Source: Notospermus geniculatus (Eukaryota; Nemertea; Pilidiophora; Heteronemertea; Lineidae). Taken from it: a stretch of DNA of 64,000 nt. Positions 42,128-53,654 of the stretch are shown here, in pieces. Location: positions 1 through 64,000 of the forward strand of contig NMRB01003277.1 of the NCBI GenBank assembly GCA_002633025.1. The letters run 5' to 3'. Numbering within the stretch: position 1 is the stretch's first letter; each line of letters opens with the position of its first letter. A program made the position numbers and the translations under genes. The notes beneath the pieces are model-generated. The model made no database searches and was not told where the DNA came from. It worked only from the letters and a program-made list of their open reading frames with translations.

Positions 42128-42843
42128 AAGATGGCCGCCAGTCATATGGACGTATAATGAGGTTCTCCTACTAAATTCCGTTTTTCTCTCATAAAATAGT
42201 CAGAGACTCCAAAGTGAACGTGAAACTTGGTACATATACATCCCTATGTCAGGTGACCTATGACACCACTTTTCAGTCCGATTTGATTCTTTGCTTGGCC
42301 ACCAGGTGGTCAAAACCAAAGCTCAAAGTCCAGTAACTCCTGAACTGTAACTGGATTGTCTCCGACTTTTTATCAGGTGCATCTAATGAGGATACATGAC
42401 CCTGGAACATTTCGATTTAATATTTGTCATTTGTTTTTCTGGTACGTTCACCCAGGTGAGCACATGGTCCATGGACCATTTCATTTTGTAGTGGAAGCGC
42501 AACTATAGACACTCAGGTACAGGGGACCACGGCTTTCAGTCTCATCCGACAGACCCTAAATAAGATAAATAAGATGGCCGCCAGTCATATGGACGTCTAA
42601 TGAGGTTCTTCTACTAAATTCCGTTTTTCTGTCATAAAATAGTCAGAGACTCCAAAGTGGAAAGCTGTGAGACTTTATTAATCGTGGAGGAGTGGGATGG
42701 ATAATACCTTTCTTTGATAAACTTTTGCGATATTGGTAACTTTAGGGGGTTTTATTCCTCCTGCCATTCCCCACGGGGGTGTGCATGTAACATACACACT
42801 GTACATTAGGCATTCCACCTTGCCAAAATTCCGTTCCGCTCAA

Positions 42844-44275
42844 ATGGCATCCAAAACAATTGAGGATTATTCCTCGGGGACGCCGAGGGTCGCCGGCTTG
42901 AAGTGTAAGGGTGATCAGCGATCACCCCAAGAAGGACTTGGGAGTCCCGATCTGAAATTATGCAGGAGAGAAGGTGGTGGCCAGAGAGACGATGAATGTG
43001 CGGAGACCCTTGAAAATGATGAAGGTAGAGATCAGCAGAATGTCGGGGATGATGATGACGAAGGCATGAGTACGTTTGATGACGAACCTATTGTAGAGGA
43101 TCCGGTCCTTGCTTATGTTGTGTTTGGACTCCTAACAGGGACAAACGATAACGTAAAGAGAGCTGCTGTGGGGTACTTCACGGCAAGTCAAATAAGATGT
43201 GCCAAAAACAAGCTTTGGGACTCGAACATAGGTTTATCTTCAGTTATTGGTGACTTCCAGGTGCGTAAGTCATCAACAGCGAGAACCGAGGATGAGGCCA
43301 ACACTAGTGATATAATAACAGCACTGCGTAAATTGGATAAACTGAACAAAATGCCTAAAATAGTGATATCCGCGACAAGGCTGGGAGAAATACCACGTTC
43401 TCCGCCTGAGGAATTAAATAGCATTTCGATCGTTGATAGGTTATCCAATTTAGAGAGTAAAGTGAGTACAATCCAGGAAACTGTCGACAAATGTTCAAAG
43501 GATACTAATGAGCTGAAACAAAAAGTATTCTCGAAACAGGAGCAGAAAATAGAGATAGGTGCATCAATTGGTGTGTTAGAAAAGGAAGTGGCCAAAAGCT
43601 CAAACAATGCCCAACCTAGACAGTTGGAAGAAAAGCAGTTTGAATCTGTGTGGGATGGAGTGATTCCTGAAACAATTAAGTCCAATCAAAGCAACGTTGC
43701 TGGTGGTAGTCCTTTCACTAGCATCTACTCGAGGCCATCAACTCCCAGTGTTGGTAGGGGGGGGAGCAGTCAGAGGACGTGGCAGAGGACGTACTTGTAA
43801 TAGTAACTCCCTACTGCCACCGAATGTGTTGCGGTTAAGGGGAAGCAATAGATCCCTTGACAATGTTAGTGAGACGAGTGCGGAACTAGAAGATGAATAT
43901 CAGTTGTCAAATTTCGAACAAAAGAAGATTCGAAGGAGGGAAAATTTTAGGAAGAAAGTAATTATCGGCAAATCAAGCAATCTGAACTGTGGTTTCAAAG
44001 GAGCTCCGGAGCCGGATAGAGACTTGTTTATCTTTAGGGTAGACTCGTCAACTGAGAAAGGTGACTTAGAGAAACATCTCATAAAGAACAAGTTTGAGAT
44101 TAGAAGGTTAACTGTAGTGTCACACGAGCAGGCCAAATTCAGGTCTTATCGGTTAACTGTACCCAAGTCGCAGTTTGATAGACTGTTTGACGATTCTCTT
44201 TGGCCTGAGGGCGTCGGGATCAGGAAATATATCCCACCGAGAACTGTGGAGGACAAAACCAATATGGACGTGTAA
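42844..44275 (+). pseudogene. LINE ORF1 (CR1-like), frameshifted
   Basis: The first frame starts at MASKTIEDYSSG. It has an acidic segment near residues 50-75 and a coiled-coil-like stretch (IVDRLSNLESKVSTIQETVD) near 200-230. After a run of eight G at 43758-43765 the meaningful frame shifts, passes an RGRGRGR basic patch and ends in a compact domain (DLFIFRVDSSTEKGDLEKHL ... LWPEGVGIRKYIPPR) typical of ORF1 proteins in CR1-group LINEs. ORF1 proteins bind RNA and form trimers or larger assemblies. The stop TAA overlaps the ORF2 ATG (TAATG), a common coupling arrangement. Confidence 0.65.
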
Positions 44276-45660
44276 TGGAGTGGTTAAAATACTTTTGGGT
44301 TACAATAGTCTGCGTTCTCATGAGTCCAAAGTTTGCTAGTTATAACAGCAATGGCCTTGGGGCTGGGCGATTGGATTATATTAGTGAGATTCTCAGTGAG
44401 TGTGACTTCCTTTTAATTCAGGAACACTGGTGCTTTGAGGAACAATTCCCCCAAATAAAAAAGGATTTGCGGGAATTGGGGATTAAATGTAACTTACATG
44501 GTGTGTCTGGCATGATTGGAAATGAATTGTTACAAGGTCGCCCGTTTGGTGGGTGTGCAATCATTTGGAAATCGAACATGACTACAAGTGTAACCCCTGT
44601 TGAATGTAATTCCAGAAGATTGTGTGCCATAAAGATTTGCAATGCTTCTGTACATACGTTGCTCGTTAATGTATATATGCCAACAGACAATTTTGAAAAT
44701 CTCCAAGTGTATCGAGAGGTTCTTTCTGAAATTTCTGGTTTGATAGAAGTTTCAAATGCGAAATATGTTTTAGTTGGAGGGGACATAAATACTGATCTTC
44801 AAAGAGAGCACTCAGCTCATACTGCTGAATTAAGGAGGTTTATGTTGGCCGAGTCATTAAAATGCGGGGTGTCTTTTTCAGAAGCTTCAGTTGATTATAC
44901 ATTTGAGAGTAAGATCACGGGGGATCGTTCGAAGATCGATCATTTTATTATGTCTGAAAATGCCTTTGATTTGATTAGTGAATATAGTGTCACACATAAG
45001 GGACATAACCCATCCGATCATTGGGCATCTGGCTGATGTGAGACGACATACGCGAGCGAGATACCACTTGGCAATTAAAAAGGTCAAGAGGGATAGGGAG
45101 AAGATATCAGCAAATAAACTTGCCAGCTCATTACTGACTAAAAATGACGGTAATTTCTGGAGGGAAGTTAAAAAAGTGAAGGGAAATTCCACGGAACTTA
45201 CGAAGTTAGTAGATGGCAAAACTGGGAAAGAAAACATTGGTAACCTATTTGCTGATAAGTTCAAGCTCCTTTACAACTCTGTATCGTACCACCAAAGAGG
45301 TATGAATGCATTACATGAAGACATGAAGATCAGCATAGGTCAAGAGTGTTGTCAGGGTAAATGTGGGTACGAGCATCAGATTAGTTTGAATGACATTCTT
45401 ATTGGTGTAAAGCGTTTGAAGAAAGGCAAGAATGATAGCGTTCCTAACTTAACATCTGACCATTATAAGAATGGAACCCACAAATTTTTCCTATATATCT
45501 CCTTCCTACTGAGCACAATGCTAACTCATGGGGCTTGTCCAACTACTTGTGTCAAAAACACTGTAACACCGATACCGAAGAACCCAAGGAAATCCCTCAA
45601 TCAATCTGATAATTACCGGGGCATATCTCTTAGCAGTATCTGTGGTAAAATAAAAGTAAA
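44275..45660 (+). pseudogene. LINE ORF2: endonuclease and 5' part of reverse transcriptase
   Basis: The first 250 codons are an apurinic-type endonuclease: SYNSNGLG, IQEHW, VNVYMP, VGGDINTD, SKIDHFIMS and HNPSDHW are in the expected order. The frame breaks at about 45028, and roughly 100 residues of linker appear lost. A second frame follows with RRHTRARYHLAIKKVKRDRE and then the RT lead-in (IPKNPRKSLNQSDNYRGISL). The RT is cut at ...SICGKI by a Penelope-like insertion, and the fingers and palm, including the catalytic YADD-type motif, are missing. Dead copy. Confidence 0.75.
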
Positions 45661-46115
45661 TAGAGATGACACCTTTTTCATGTTTTTCATGATGAACTGA
45701 GTGTATTTTGGTCCGAAGACCCGATACAAGCTTTCGTCACTTACTGTGACTTCATCAGGTATGAGAAAATAAGGGAAAGCTATACCAATATACACAAAAT
45801 GAACTGTAAAAACATATGGAAAGAATTAAACATGTGACTTCACACATCTTATCCTACAGAAGGTGGGAACAAACAGAACAGGGAAAGTACAATGCTGGAA
45901 TGACAATGGTGTGTACAGTACATTAATTGGTCAGTTGGTAATGTGCTAGAAAGCCCTGATCCCTGTTAAGCCCACACTTGATGGAATTAAACTTGCTGAT
46001 GAGTTTTTGCTCCGCAACATGTCTTTGTTTAATATCCTTGATGGGGCCTTTCAAAACTGTAATTCTCATGTCATCTATATNTGTGAAATATGAACTCTTC
46101 AGAAGTTTGTGCATG
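45660..46115 (-). mobile_element. 5'-truncated Penelope-like element
   Basis: The minus strand from 46115 encodes a C-terminal fragment (ILKG-type VLKGPIKDIKQRH, then EQKLISKF and GLNRDQGFLAHY). It matches the end of the GIY-YIG endonuclease domain of Penelope-like elements and stops at 45923. The rest is 3' sequence that includes the hammerhead-like motif at 45722-45765. It interrupts the LINE RT. One N at 46081. Confidence 0.65.
45722..45765 (-). ncRNA. Hammerhead-like motif in the Penelope-like 3' region
   Basis: The minus strand reads ATAC-CTGATGA-A-GTCAC-AGTAA-GTGAC-GAAAGCTT-GTAT. Stem II is perfect (5 bp), ATAC/GTAT form stem I, and a minimal A-U stem III leaves a UU cleavage-site context. 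This agrees with the short-stem-III hammerheads reported from Penelope-like elements. Confidence 0.6.
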
Positions 46116-46620
46116 AGTATGTACGGTTGTCAGATACTGGACCTTGCCAATCCACGTATTGAAATGGTCTATATAGCATGGCGAAAGTGTGTTCGTAGAG
46201 TGTTGGGCATACCTTCGAGGACCCACAACGAGTTACTTAAATATATAATTAGTGGTATGGACATTCAAACTTTGCTTGAACGGCGGGTAATAAAATTTGT
46301 GAATTCCATAACATATACAATACATATATTCCATAACATATACCTGAACAAATGTCTGCAGTTTATCATCAGAGGGAGCCGGTCACCATTAGGGAATAGT
46401 ATTAAAATGATTTGTAACAAGTATGGTATTGGTAGGGAAGATTTGTGGATTGCAGGAATTTTGAATGTTGAGCACGTTGGGAATGATAGGAAATGTTGAG
46501 GAAATGTTAAAAAGGAGAGGGGTACAAATTTGGGAATTGATAGGTAGAAGGGATTATGGATGGGACTTTATTAACAAAGAAGAAATATGTGACATATTAG
46601 AATTACTCTGCACTGATTAG
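46084..46620 (+). pseudogene. LINE ORF2 C-terminus
   Basis: After the insertion the LINE frame resumes with MYGCQILDL and AWRKCVRRVLGIPSRTHNEL, a conserved C-terminal segment of CR1-like ORF2 proteins. A shift near 46490 moves to the frame ending EEMLKRRGVQIWELIGRRD ... LLCTD-stop at 46618-46620. The last 114 bp are duplicated downstream. Confidence 0.7.
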
Positions 46621-46820
46621 GACGACGACGACGGACGACGACGACGACGACGGACGACGACGGACGACGGACGCTGCACCATCGTAATAGCTCACCCCAG
46701 TGAGCTAAAAAGGAGAGGGGTTCAAATTTGGGAATTGATAGGTAGAAGGGATTATGGATGGGACTTTATTAACAAAGAAGAAATATGTGACATATTAGAA
46801 TTACTCTGCACTGATTAGGA
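46509..46820 (+). repeat. 114-bp direct duplication flanking an 84-bp insertion
   Basis: 46509-46622 and 46707-46820 are the same apart from one base. Both carry the LINE ORF2 last codons and stop. Confidence 0.9.
46623..46706 (+). mobile_element. Short retroelement tail (CGACGACGG...GTGAGCT)
   Basis: A GACGACGAC-rich run leads to CTCACCCCAGTGAGCTAAAAA, a 3' end of the type also seen at 4855-4870. It looks like a severely 5'-truncated retroelement. Confidence 0.6.
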
Positions 46821-46970
46821 TCTTTAGAGTCATCTGGTGCTGAATAGCTCCATTAACACTTGCACACTTTTTCATGCACCCCTTGCACTTCTGTAATTTA
46901 CTCAATCATGTAGATAAATTACGAAATAAACATATATAAATTGGTTCACAACTTTTTTTCACAACTTGTA

Positions 46971-48010
46971 TGTGTCCTGGCCGGGGATCGAACCCACGCA
47001 CCGAGCCTGTCAGAATTGAAAGTCAAGCGTGTTAAGCCTCGCTTATGTCGCCCTACGCTGTGATAGAAATAGCGTCAACAAGTTGCAACTGATAACTTAT
47101 ATCGCCACCGAGAAGAAAAATACCGATCGATCGCAACTACCTGGAACTAGTTTATCGCCGTCTTTTGAGTGCTTATGTCGACACAGATTTCTTTTGATTT
47201 TAAGTCACGTGGTGATTCGATGCTCATGTGATCAGTCAAAATGGCGTCGTCACGTGGACTGTAAAGCGATTTCCATTGGCTGTCTTCTCAGTATACCGGT
47301 TCCTGGCTATCGTGGGCACGCTTATGTCGGGCTAGGTCCACAATTAAATTTTCTGTACACGTCCTGTACATCGACTGTACATACATGTGTACATTTTGCC
47401 GAATAATTCAAAAACTACACATAGGAGCCAATTCAAATTTTCACAGGCTCAAGTGGCATTTGTTGAGAATATCATATTTGAGTTTCATTAAATTCCAATG
47501 ATTCTAACTGTTTTTATTGGCAATTTTCTCGGACAATGTAAATATCATACCAAATCGCCGCCATTTCACAGCCCTGAAACCAGTATCCCTACACCCCTGC
47601 CGGGAACGGTAAATATCAGGCTAAAATAAAACGGGCCTAGTATGTTTTAGACTACTATATTCCGATCTAAAGGAGCCAATTCTGAATAACCTACCCCAAA
47701 TTATGTCTTGATATCCCACATTTACATGTTGCCGGGTGTTTTTATTACGCACTACCAGCTTGTCCCATGGTCCCACTGTACAGTTTTTCCTGGACCTAGC
47801 CCTGTCGACTGTGATAAGCAGGATACAGTTGTCAACTAGTCGCTGAAGTTGAACACGTGCGACTTTCAGGAACTGGGTATTTTTAGTTTGACTAATTGGT
47901 TGTGACTAATTAGTTCCAACTACGCGCCGATTATCAGTTGCCAACTAGTTCTGACTGTACGCAAGGGCGACATAAGCGAGGCTTTAGACCGCTCGACCAC
48001 CAGGCCAGGT
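46971..48010 (-). mobile_element. tRNA-derived SINE head, split by another element
   Basis: Joining 47987-48010 to 46971-47034 on the minus strand restores a Leu/Ser-like head with A box (TGGTCGAGCGGTCTAACACGC) and B box (GGTTCGATCCC). Each half alone is unrecognisable. The break is occupied by 47035-47983. Confidence 0.75.
47035..47983. mobile_element. TTA-flanked TIR element (Harbinger-like), 949 bp
   Basis: Tips AGCCTCGCTTATGTCGCCCT and exact complement; TTA duplicated at 47032-47034 and 47984-47986. A 3-bp TWA duplication fits PIF/Harbinger. CGCTTATGTCG-like words recur internally near 47174 and 47320. No transposase. Confidence 0.8.
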
Positions 48011-49340
48011 TGACTGAGGTGTGCCAGGTGTCTTGGCGCAACACTTGTTGGCGGAAGTGTTATGAGTTTGTCGTCGATTGCTTGATTTTTGAATAGTAGA
48101 GGCAATACTGAATCTGTCAATATTTGAAATATTGTCATATCTGTGGATGAGGACAGTGTATGGCCGTCTGTAAATTGGCCTGTCGTCGAGGCCGGTGTAA
48201 CGTAATTCACTGCCCCCCATAAATCAGTGCCCTACCCTATTGTGTAGGACGGAATAAGCCGCACGAGGAGGAAAACCAATATTCAGGATACAATAGAACC
48301 TATTGTAACCCGGACACTGGTTTAGGCCTACAGGTACATTCATTTACACTACACCTGGCCCCGAAAATGGCTGCGCCGGCAGCAACTGCAAAATGCGTCG
48401 GGAGTATGTTCATGTGAATAGGAGAAAAATGAGCAGGACGACCTATAATTTTCTTTTCACATTTCAAATCTACGGAGAAGGATGAACAATCACAAATCCA
48501 ACATCCGGCGGGGGATAGAGGATGACCGTGACTGCTCATTACTCTATGCCCATTTCAAACTGCCAGGACATTCTATCAAGGACCTGATGTTCACCATTCT
48601 GGCGACATGTCCAGATGAGACGACCCTCCTCAAAACAGAGTTACGGTGATAACCTCGCAGCTTCCCCCAGTGTCAGGGCCAAAATAGATTTGGCATGGGG
48701 TTCCTTCCCCCTTTTTCCTTTTAGTAGGGCCGTTGCTTGGGAGGATTGGAGGACAGGGCCGGGGGACAGGGGTCCTCTTTCCAGGCCCTGTTTTCCATTG
48801 CGCTTCTCCTATTTTGTTTTCTGGTCAGTGCTTTGCAACCCCTCTTTTCCCTTTAGTAGGCCTTTTCCTTGGAGGACAGGGGTCCTCCTTTTAGGCCTTT
48901 GTTCTTCCATTGTCTGTTTCTAATTTTTCGCTGGTCAGGGTTTGTAGTTGCCGTTCCCCTAGGCTTGCTTTCTTGTTCATCTTCTACGCCTTTCTTTACT
49001 GTTGCCTCTTCGTTTCTTATTATCTTGCTCTTCATTTCTTTTTATATGTCTAATTTGTTATCCCTTCCTCACACATTTGTTTAATATAAATTACCCTGAC
49101 CAGCTTACTATAGTCTTGGGGGAAATTATACTTATACTGTTAGTATAATTCCTCCAAGCTATAAGCCCCCTTTCCTTTCAGCCTAGTCAAGCCTTACATT
49201 CACTAATTACTTTTCTGTTGAGCAACCAACTTTTGGGGCTTGTACTCTTTTCTTTCCTTAATTGCTGTCACGTCCTGTTTGGATGGGATACTTCAGATCT
49301 ACATTTGGGTTTCAGCTCAGTCTGTTCTAGAGTTTCGGAT
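48011..49340. other. Gene-free region with a pyrimidine-rich duplication
   Basis: At 48700-48960 two loose copies of a CCTTTTAGTAGG ... GGACAGGGGTCCTC segment occur. The rest shows no supported gene. A CTTGG-GGAAATTATAC hairpin lies at 49114-49158, related to the one at 16019. Confidence 0.5.
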
Positions 49341-49349
49341 TGTAAAGTT

Positions 49350-49392
49350 CCAGCCTGAAGAAGACCCCGGTTGTGGTCGAAAATTCGCAAAC
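49350..49392 (+). ncRNA. Hammerhead-like motif
   Basis: CAGC-CTGAAGA-A-GACC-CCGGTTGT-GGTC-GAAAATTCGC: intact core boxes, 4-bp stem II, and GC/GC as a short stem I. No other Penelope-like coding sequence was recognised beside it. Confidence 0.45.
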
Positions 49393-49623
49393 ATTCTGGA
49401 AATTGACTTTTTATATATCATATATTGTGTGTCGATTTTTGTGCTTGCCTTCTCTTTGGTCCTAAGTTTAGACTGATAGGAGAAGGGTTAAGCCCGGAAA
49501 AAAATAAGATATACATGAAACATGTGTCACTTTGTCTGTTGAAGACTCCTCAATCACATAGTAAAAAATCCCCATCAATCCCACTTCGGGAAAAAATTTT
49601 ACACGCTTTTTAAACTTTATCGT

Positions 49624-50013
49624 TGGATCCAAGAACTGAACTTTGTACAGGAGAATGAAACCGGATGTACAACTAACTTTTGAACGGTTGGATTTACACC
49701 CAATAAATGTATTACAAACAGATAGAAACACGGTGCCTCTTATTCGAAAAAACATGTTTTTTGTAGTTTTTAAATTGTTACGTAATTAGAAACGGTATTT
49801 TTATGTATTTTGGCCCATTTTGTGTCAATTTACATAATTATGTCATTTCTTATTACATAAAACAATTAAAAACATGCTTGTCTGCTTCTAAGGCACCATG
49901 TTTCTATCTATTGGTAATACATTTATGGGGTGTAAATCCAACCGTTCAAAAGTTAGCTGTACATCGGTTCCCATTCTCCTATACAAACTTGACAAAGCTC
50001 TGTTCTTGGGTCC
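49624..50013. mobile_element. Palindromic element, family C, copy 2
   Basis: TTGGATCCAAGAACTGAAC is mirrored by the right arm ending GTTCTTGGGTCC. It shares the internal AAAAGTTAGCTGTACATC and AATACATTTATGGGGT landmarks with 9896-10363. Confidence 0.8.
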
Positions 50014-50015
50014 AT

Positions 50016-51833
50016 AGCCTGCCGCACACGTGAGCTATCTGCTGAGCAAAAAGTTATTCGAGACCGTTTGCTCAGCAGATAGCTCGCTGTATGCGCGTAT
50101 CTTTCGGTGAGATTTCTGCCTCGCGAGGTCTTGAGGTGAATATTCAACATGTTTGATATTTCTCGCCTCGAGAGGCGAAAAACTCACCGTGTGCGCGCTA
50201 CTTGAGCTACGTGCTGAGGACAGAAATTACAGGTGGCCAATGAAATCGCTTCCTTTGTTCACATGATTTCAAGATGGCGGTCCCAACGGAATAGCAGACA
50301 TGCATGAAACGGAATACTAGTATGTATGTTGAATTGGAAGTAAATGTAGTTGGACGATAGTCATCATTTTGTATAGTCGATCAATTTAGATCGTATGGTA
50401 ACAGCGGAATTCATTCAAGACTCGGGTTTATCATCCTGAGAAATCAGGCGTTCTTAGTGCTCGCTCCCTTCGTCACCGCACACAAACTTTTGGAAAGACG
50501 TAGGAAAGACAGGAAAAGACCTGATAAGTCAGGATGCAGGTTCATAGTACTTAGGTTCAAAACAAGTAGTAAAATTTATAATTCTTGGATATAGGGAAGT
50601 AAAAAATTTATATGCAAGAATTATAAATTTTACTTACCCTTGTACTGAACCTAAGTATGAACCTGAGCCTTGAATAAACTCCGCTGTTGCCATACACATG
50701 TGATCGACAATAAAAAGAAGACTTTTATTTCAACTAACATTTACACTGTACTTCCAATTACATTAAAATATTCCGTTTCGTGGATGTCTGCTATTCCGTT
50801 GGGACCGCCATCTTGAAATCATGTGAACAAAGGAAGCGATTTCATTGGCCACCTGGAATTTCTGCCCTCAGCACTTTGCTCAAGTAAAGCCTGCCGCACA
50901 CGGGAGCTATCTGCTGAGCAAAAAGTCTCTCGAGCCATTTGCTCAGCAGATAGCTCACTGTGTGCGCGTCATTTTCGGTGAGTTTTCTGCCTCGCGAGAA
51001 ACGGAATCTTTTAATGTACGTTGAATTGGAAGTAAATGTTAGTTGAAATAAGTCTTCTTTTTTTTGTCGATCACATGTGTATGGCAACAGCAGAGTTTAT
51101 TCACGACTCAGGTTCATACTTAGGTTCAATACAAGGGTAGTAAAATTTATAATTCTTGGATATAAATTTTTTACTTCCCTATATCCAAGAATTATAAATT
51201 TTACTTCTTGTTTTGAACCTAAGTATGAACCTGAGTCTTCAATGAATTCCGCTGTTACCATACATCTATTAAAATTGATCGACGATATGAAATGATGACT
51301 ATCGTCCAACTACACTTTATACTTCGAATTCAACATACATACTAGTATTCCGTTTCATGCATGTCTGCTATTCCGTTGGGACCGCCATCTTGAAATCATG
51401 TGAACAAAGGAAGCGATTTCATTGGCCACCTGAAATTTCTGTCCTCAGCACGTAGCTCAAGTAGCGCGCACACGGTGAGTTTTTCGCCTCTCGAGGCGAG
51501 AAATATCAAACATGTTGAATATTCACCTCAAGACCTCGCGAGGCAGAAATCTCACCGAAAAACACGCGCACACAGCGAGCTGTCTGCTGAGCAAACGGTC
51601 TCGAATAACTTTTTGCTCAGCAGATAGCTCACGTGTGCGGCAGGCTTAACGCGCACACGGTGAGTTTTTCGTCTCTCGAGGCGAGAAATATCAAACATGT
51701 TTGATCTTCGCCTCAACGCCTCGCGAGGCAGAAAACTCACCGAAAATGACGCGCACACAGTGAGCTATCTGCTGAGCAAACGGTCTCGAGAGACTTTTTG
51801 CTCAACAGATAGCTCCCGTGTGCGGCAGGCTTA
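50016..51833. mobile_element. Compound giant foldback, 1.8 kb
   Basis: AGCCTGCCGCACACGTGAGC at the left and its complement at the right bound the array. The hairpin GAGCTATCTGCTGAGCAAA...TTTGCTCAGCAGATAGCTC occurs four times (about 50028, 50902, 51574, 51760), and CGCCTCTCGAGGCG-type hairpins several times. Blocks around GGCGGTCCCAACGGAATAGC appear in both orientations, so at least two foldbacks are fused. No genuine ORF. Confidence 0.8.
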
Positions 51834-52084
51834 AAGTCAGTTCCAAATATTCAAACCTTAATAAAACATTTTCCCCAAAGGGGGTTCATGGGGATTTTCA
51901 GTATGTGGTTTCTAGCAGTCATATGCATAAAATGACAAAAAATCGTTCATATCCTAATTTTTTCCAGGCTTTGGGACAAAATTGATCTCTCCTAGGTCTA
52001 CCAGTCTAGATTGTCTCTTCAATGTGTGACATTCTACATGTTCTACATCAAAACCAGGCGCATGTCGCTCAGAAGGTTAACCTC

Positions 52085-52246
52085 AATGAAGATGACACCA
52101 GGAGAGAATGGAAGAAATAGATCGTTTCAGATTTCACAATAGACAGACAATATTGAAACTGACAAACATTTGGCATGTTTGGCTTCAACATGCCAAGCTG
52201 AGTGCGACATGCCTGATTTTGCTGTAGAAGGTCACATATAGGTTGT
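52085..52246. repeat. Fragment related to the 57.5-58.2 kb element
   Basis: GACACCAGGAGA and TCACAATAGACAGACAA match the interior of 57466-58181. It lies just past the stop codon of the PAN-like gene. Confidence 0.5.
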
Positions 52247-53654
52247 TCAGCCTTCACGGTAACGATGAACGAAAGATAAACTTTGATGCTGCCGATTAAA
52301 ATATATGATGTCTCTAGATGCTTCATAATGAAAATCCCGCGTCAGTGAACTAAATGTATATTTTGGATGTAAAGCTACATCAACGATAGATGTTTTTGTT
52401 GTCATGCCATATCTTTCTAACACAATTCCTTTTCTTGTTTGACACGGCAACAAAAAATTGAAGAACTTCACTGATTTATCGGAGAATATCGACTCAACAA
52501 ATATATTCTCATGCTTAGGGTGTCTTACGTATTCGCGATATGGGGAATGAGGTAAAGGTAACTCAACCATATTTGCCTTTTGATAACCTGTCAGCAAATG
52601 ATACAAAGTAATTTTGATCCCTGATTTCTCTAGTGGAGAAGTTAAAAAAATTACGCCCACATCAAAAAATAAAACATACACACGAGCATACACTGATGCC
52701 AAAGGAGGCACGGTGATTGATGTGCCGTTTATCAAATGAAATGTTTCTTTGTCTTTTTCAATGAACAAATCATAAACACTAACGTAAATTTCTGAGGATT
52801 TATCTCGACAGGAAATAAGAACCTTTTTCCATATTTCTATCCTGAAATGTGATTGGAGGTCACATGATATTTTGCACCTTTCACTCGTTGGCATATCTAT
52901 TCTTCTTGAAAACTTGCCTGTTACAAAGTTGTAAAACAACAGCCAACACCATCGGTTATCACTGTATATCAGAAAATTCTTGAATAAGTTCGGAGATATG
53001 GTTAAAAATCCTGCTTCTCTGCTGAAGCCTTTTGAACGGTATTTGATTGTAAATGCGTTATCACGTACTCGGTAGGCATACACCCTGACCGATATGTAGA
53101 ACGGACTTGTACCGATCTGAAATATGTAGCCTTTACCTTGATGGTAAAACACCCAAGTGTTTGATAAAGTTGTCAGGTTGACTGACGGAACCAACTTAAT
53201 TTTCCAATAGAGAACGTAGTTATTGACAAGTAAAGGCTGAGAATTGAAAAGGAAATTGCGCAATAATTTTGCTGTTTATATGCGTGGAAGTTCCAAAACG
53301 ACCCGTTACTTGACGACAGAAACATACCTTTCTCTGGTACATACCACATCCCGTCTGCCGAAATGTTTCTTTTTCTTCAATGCACATTCCTCTTCTCCGA
53401 CTTAGTTGACAATTATAATGGTCTTTCTCTCTGCACACGTTGAACATTTTACAGTTTCCTGTGGTCAGGCAGGAAACAGCACACATCAGAAAACGAGATA
53501 CGACGAACTGATATAAATCAGGAGAGGAAAGTGCCTTGTCTTGTACTAAGTAACCGAAATGAGCATCTGTTTTCATCTTGTCATTATTTATTATAACTAC
53601 ACGACGTTCAGCTGTACATGTATTCCTATTTGTCTCTTCCCGATATAATGGGTA
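52247..53654 (-). CDS. Secreted-type gene with PAN/apple-like domain, two exons
   Basis: Exon 1 (53654 or beyond, to 53328) ends at donor GAAAG|GTATGT; exon 2 (53236-52247) follows acceptor TTCCTTTTCAATTCTCAG. The 91-bp intron is phase 0. Exon 1 is cysteine-rich (CAVSCLTTGNCKMFNVC, then CQLSRRRGMC and GCGMYQ), fitting a PAN/apple fold, which binds protein or carbohydrate outside the cell. Exon 2 encodes about 330 residues, hydrophobic and aromatic, with scattered Cys and repeating strands (for example WVFYHQGKGYIFQIG, KVLISCRDKSSEIYVSVYDL); it looks like a beta-propeller but no family was recognised. The frame is open upstream of the first Met at 53576, so the start and signal peptide probably lie in an unseen upstream exon. 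Intact codons suggest a living gene. Confidence 0.65.

Larger units (their letters stand above)
40762..42660 (+). repeat. Three 90-bp direct repeats
   Basis: AAGATGGCCGCCAGTCATAT through CTCCAAAGTG occurs at 40762-40851, 42128-42216 and 42571-42660, all in the same orientation and over 93% alike. The first two bracket the AT-rich island. Confidence 0.9.
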
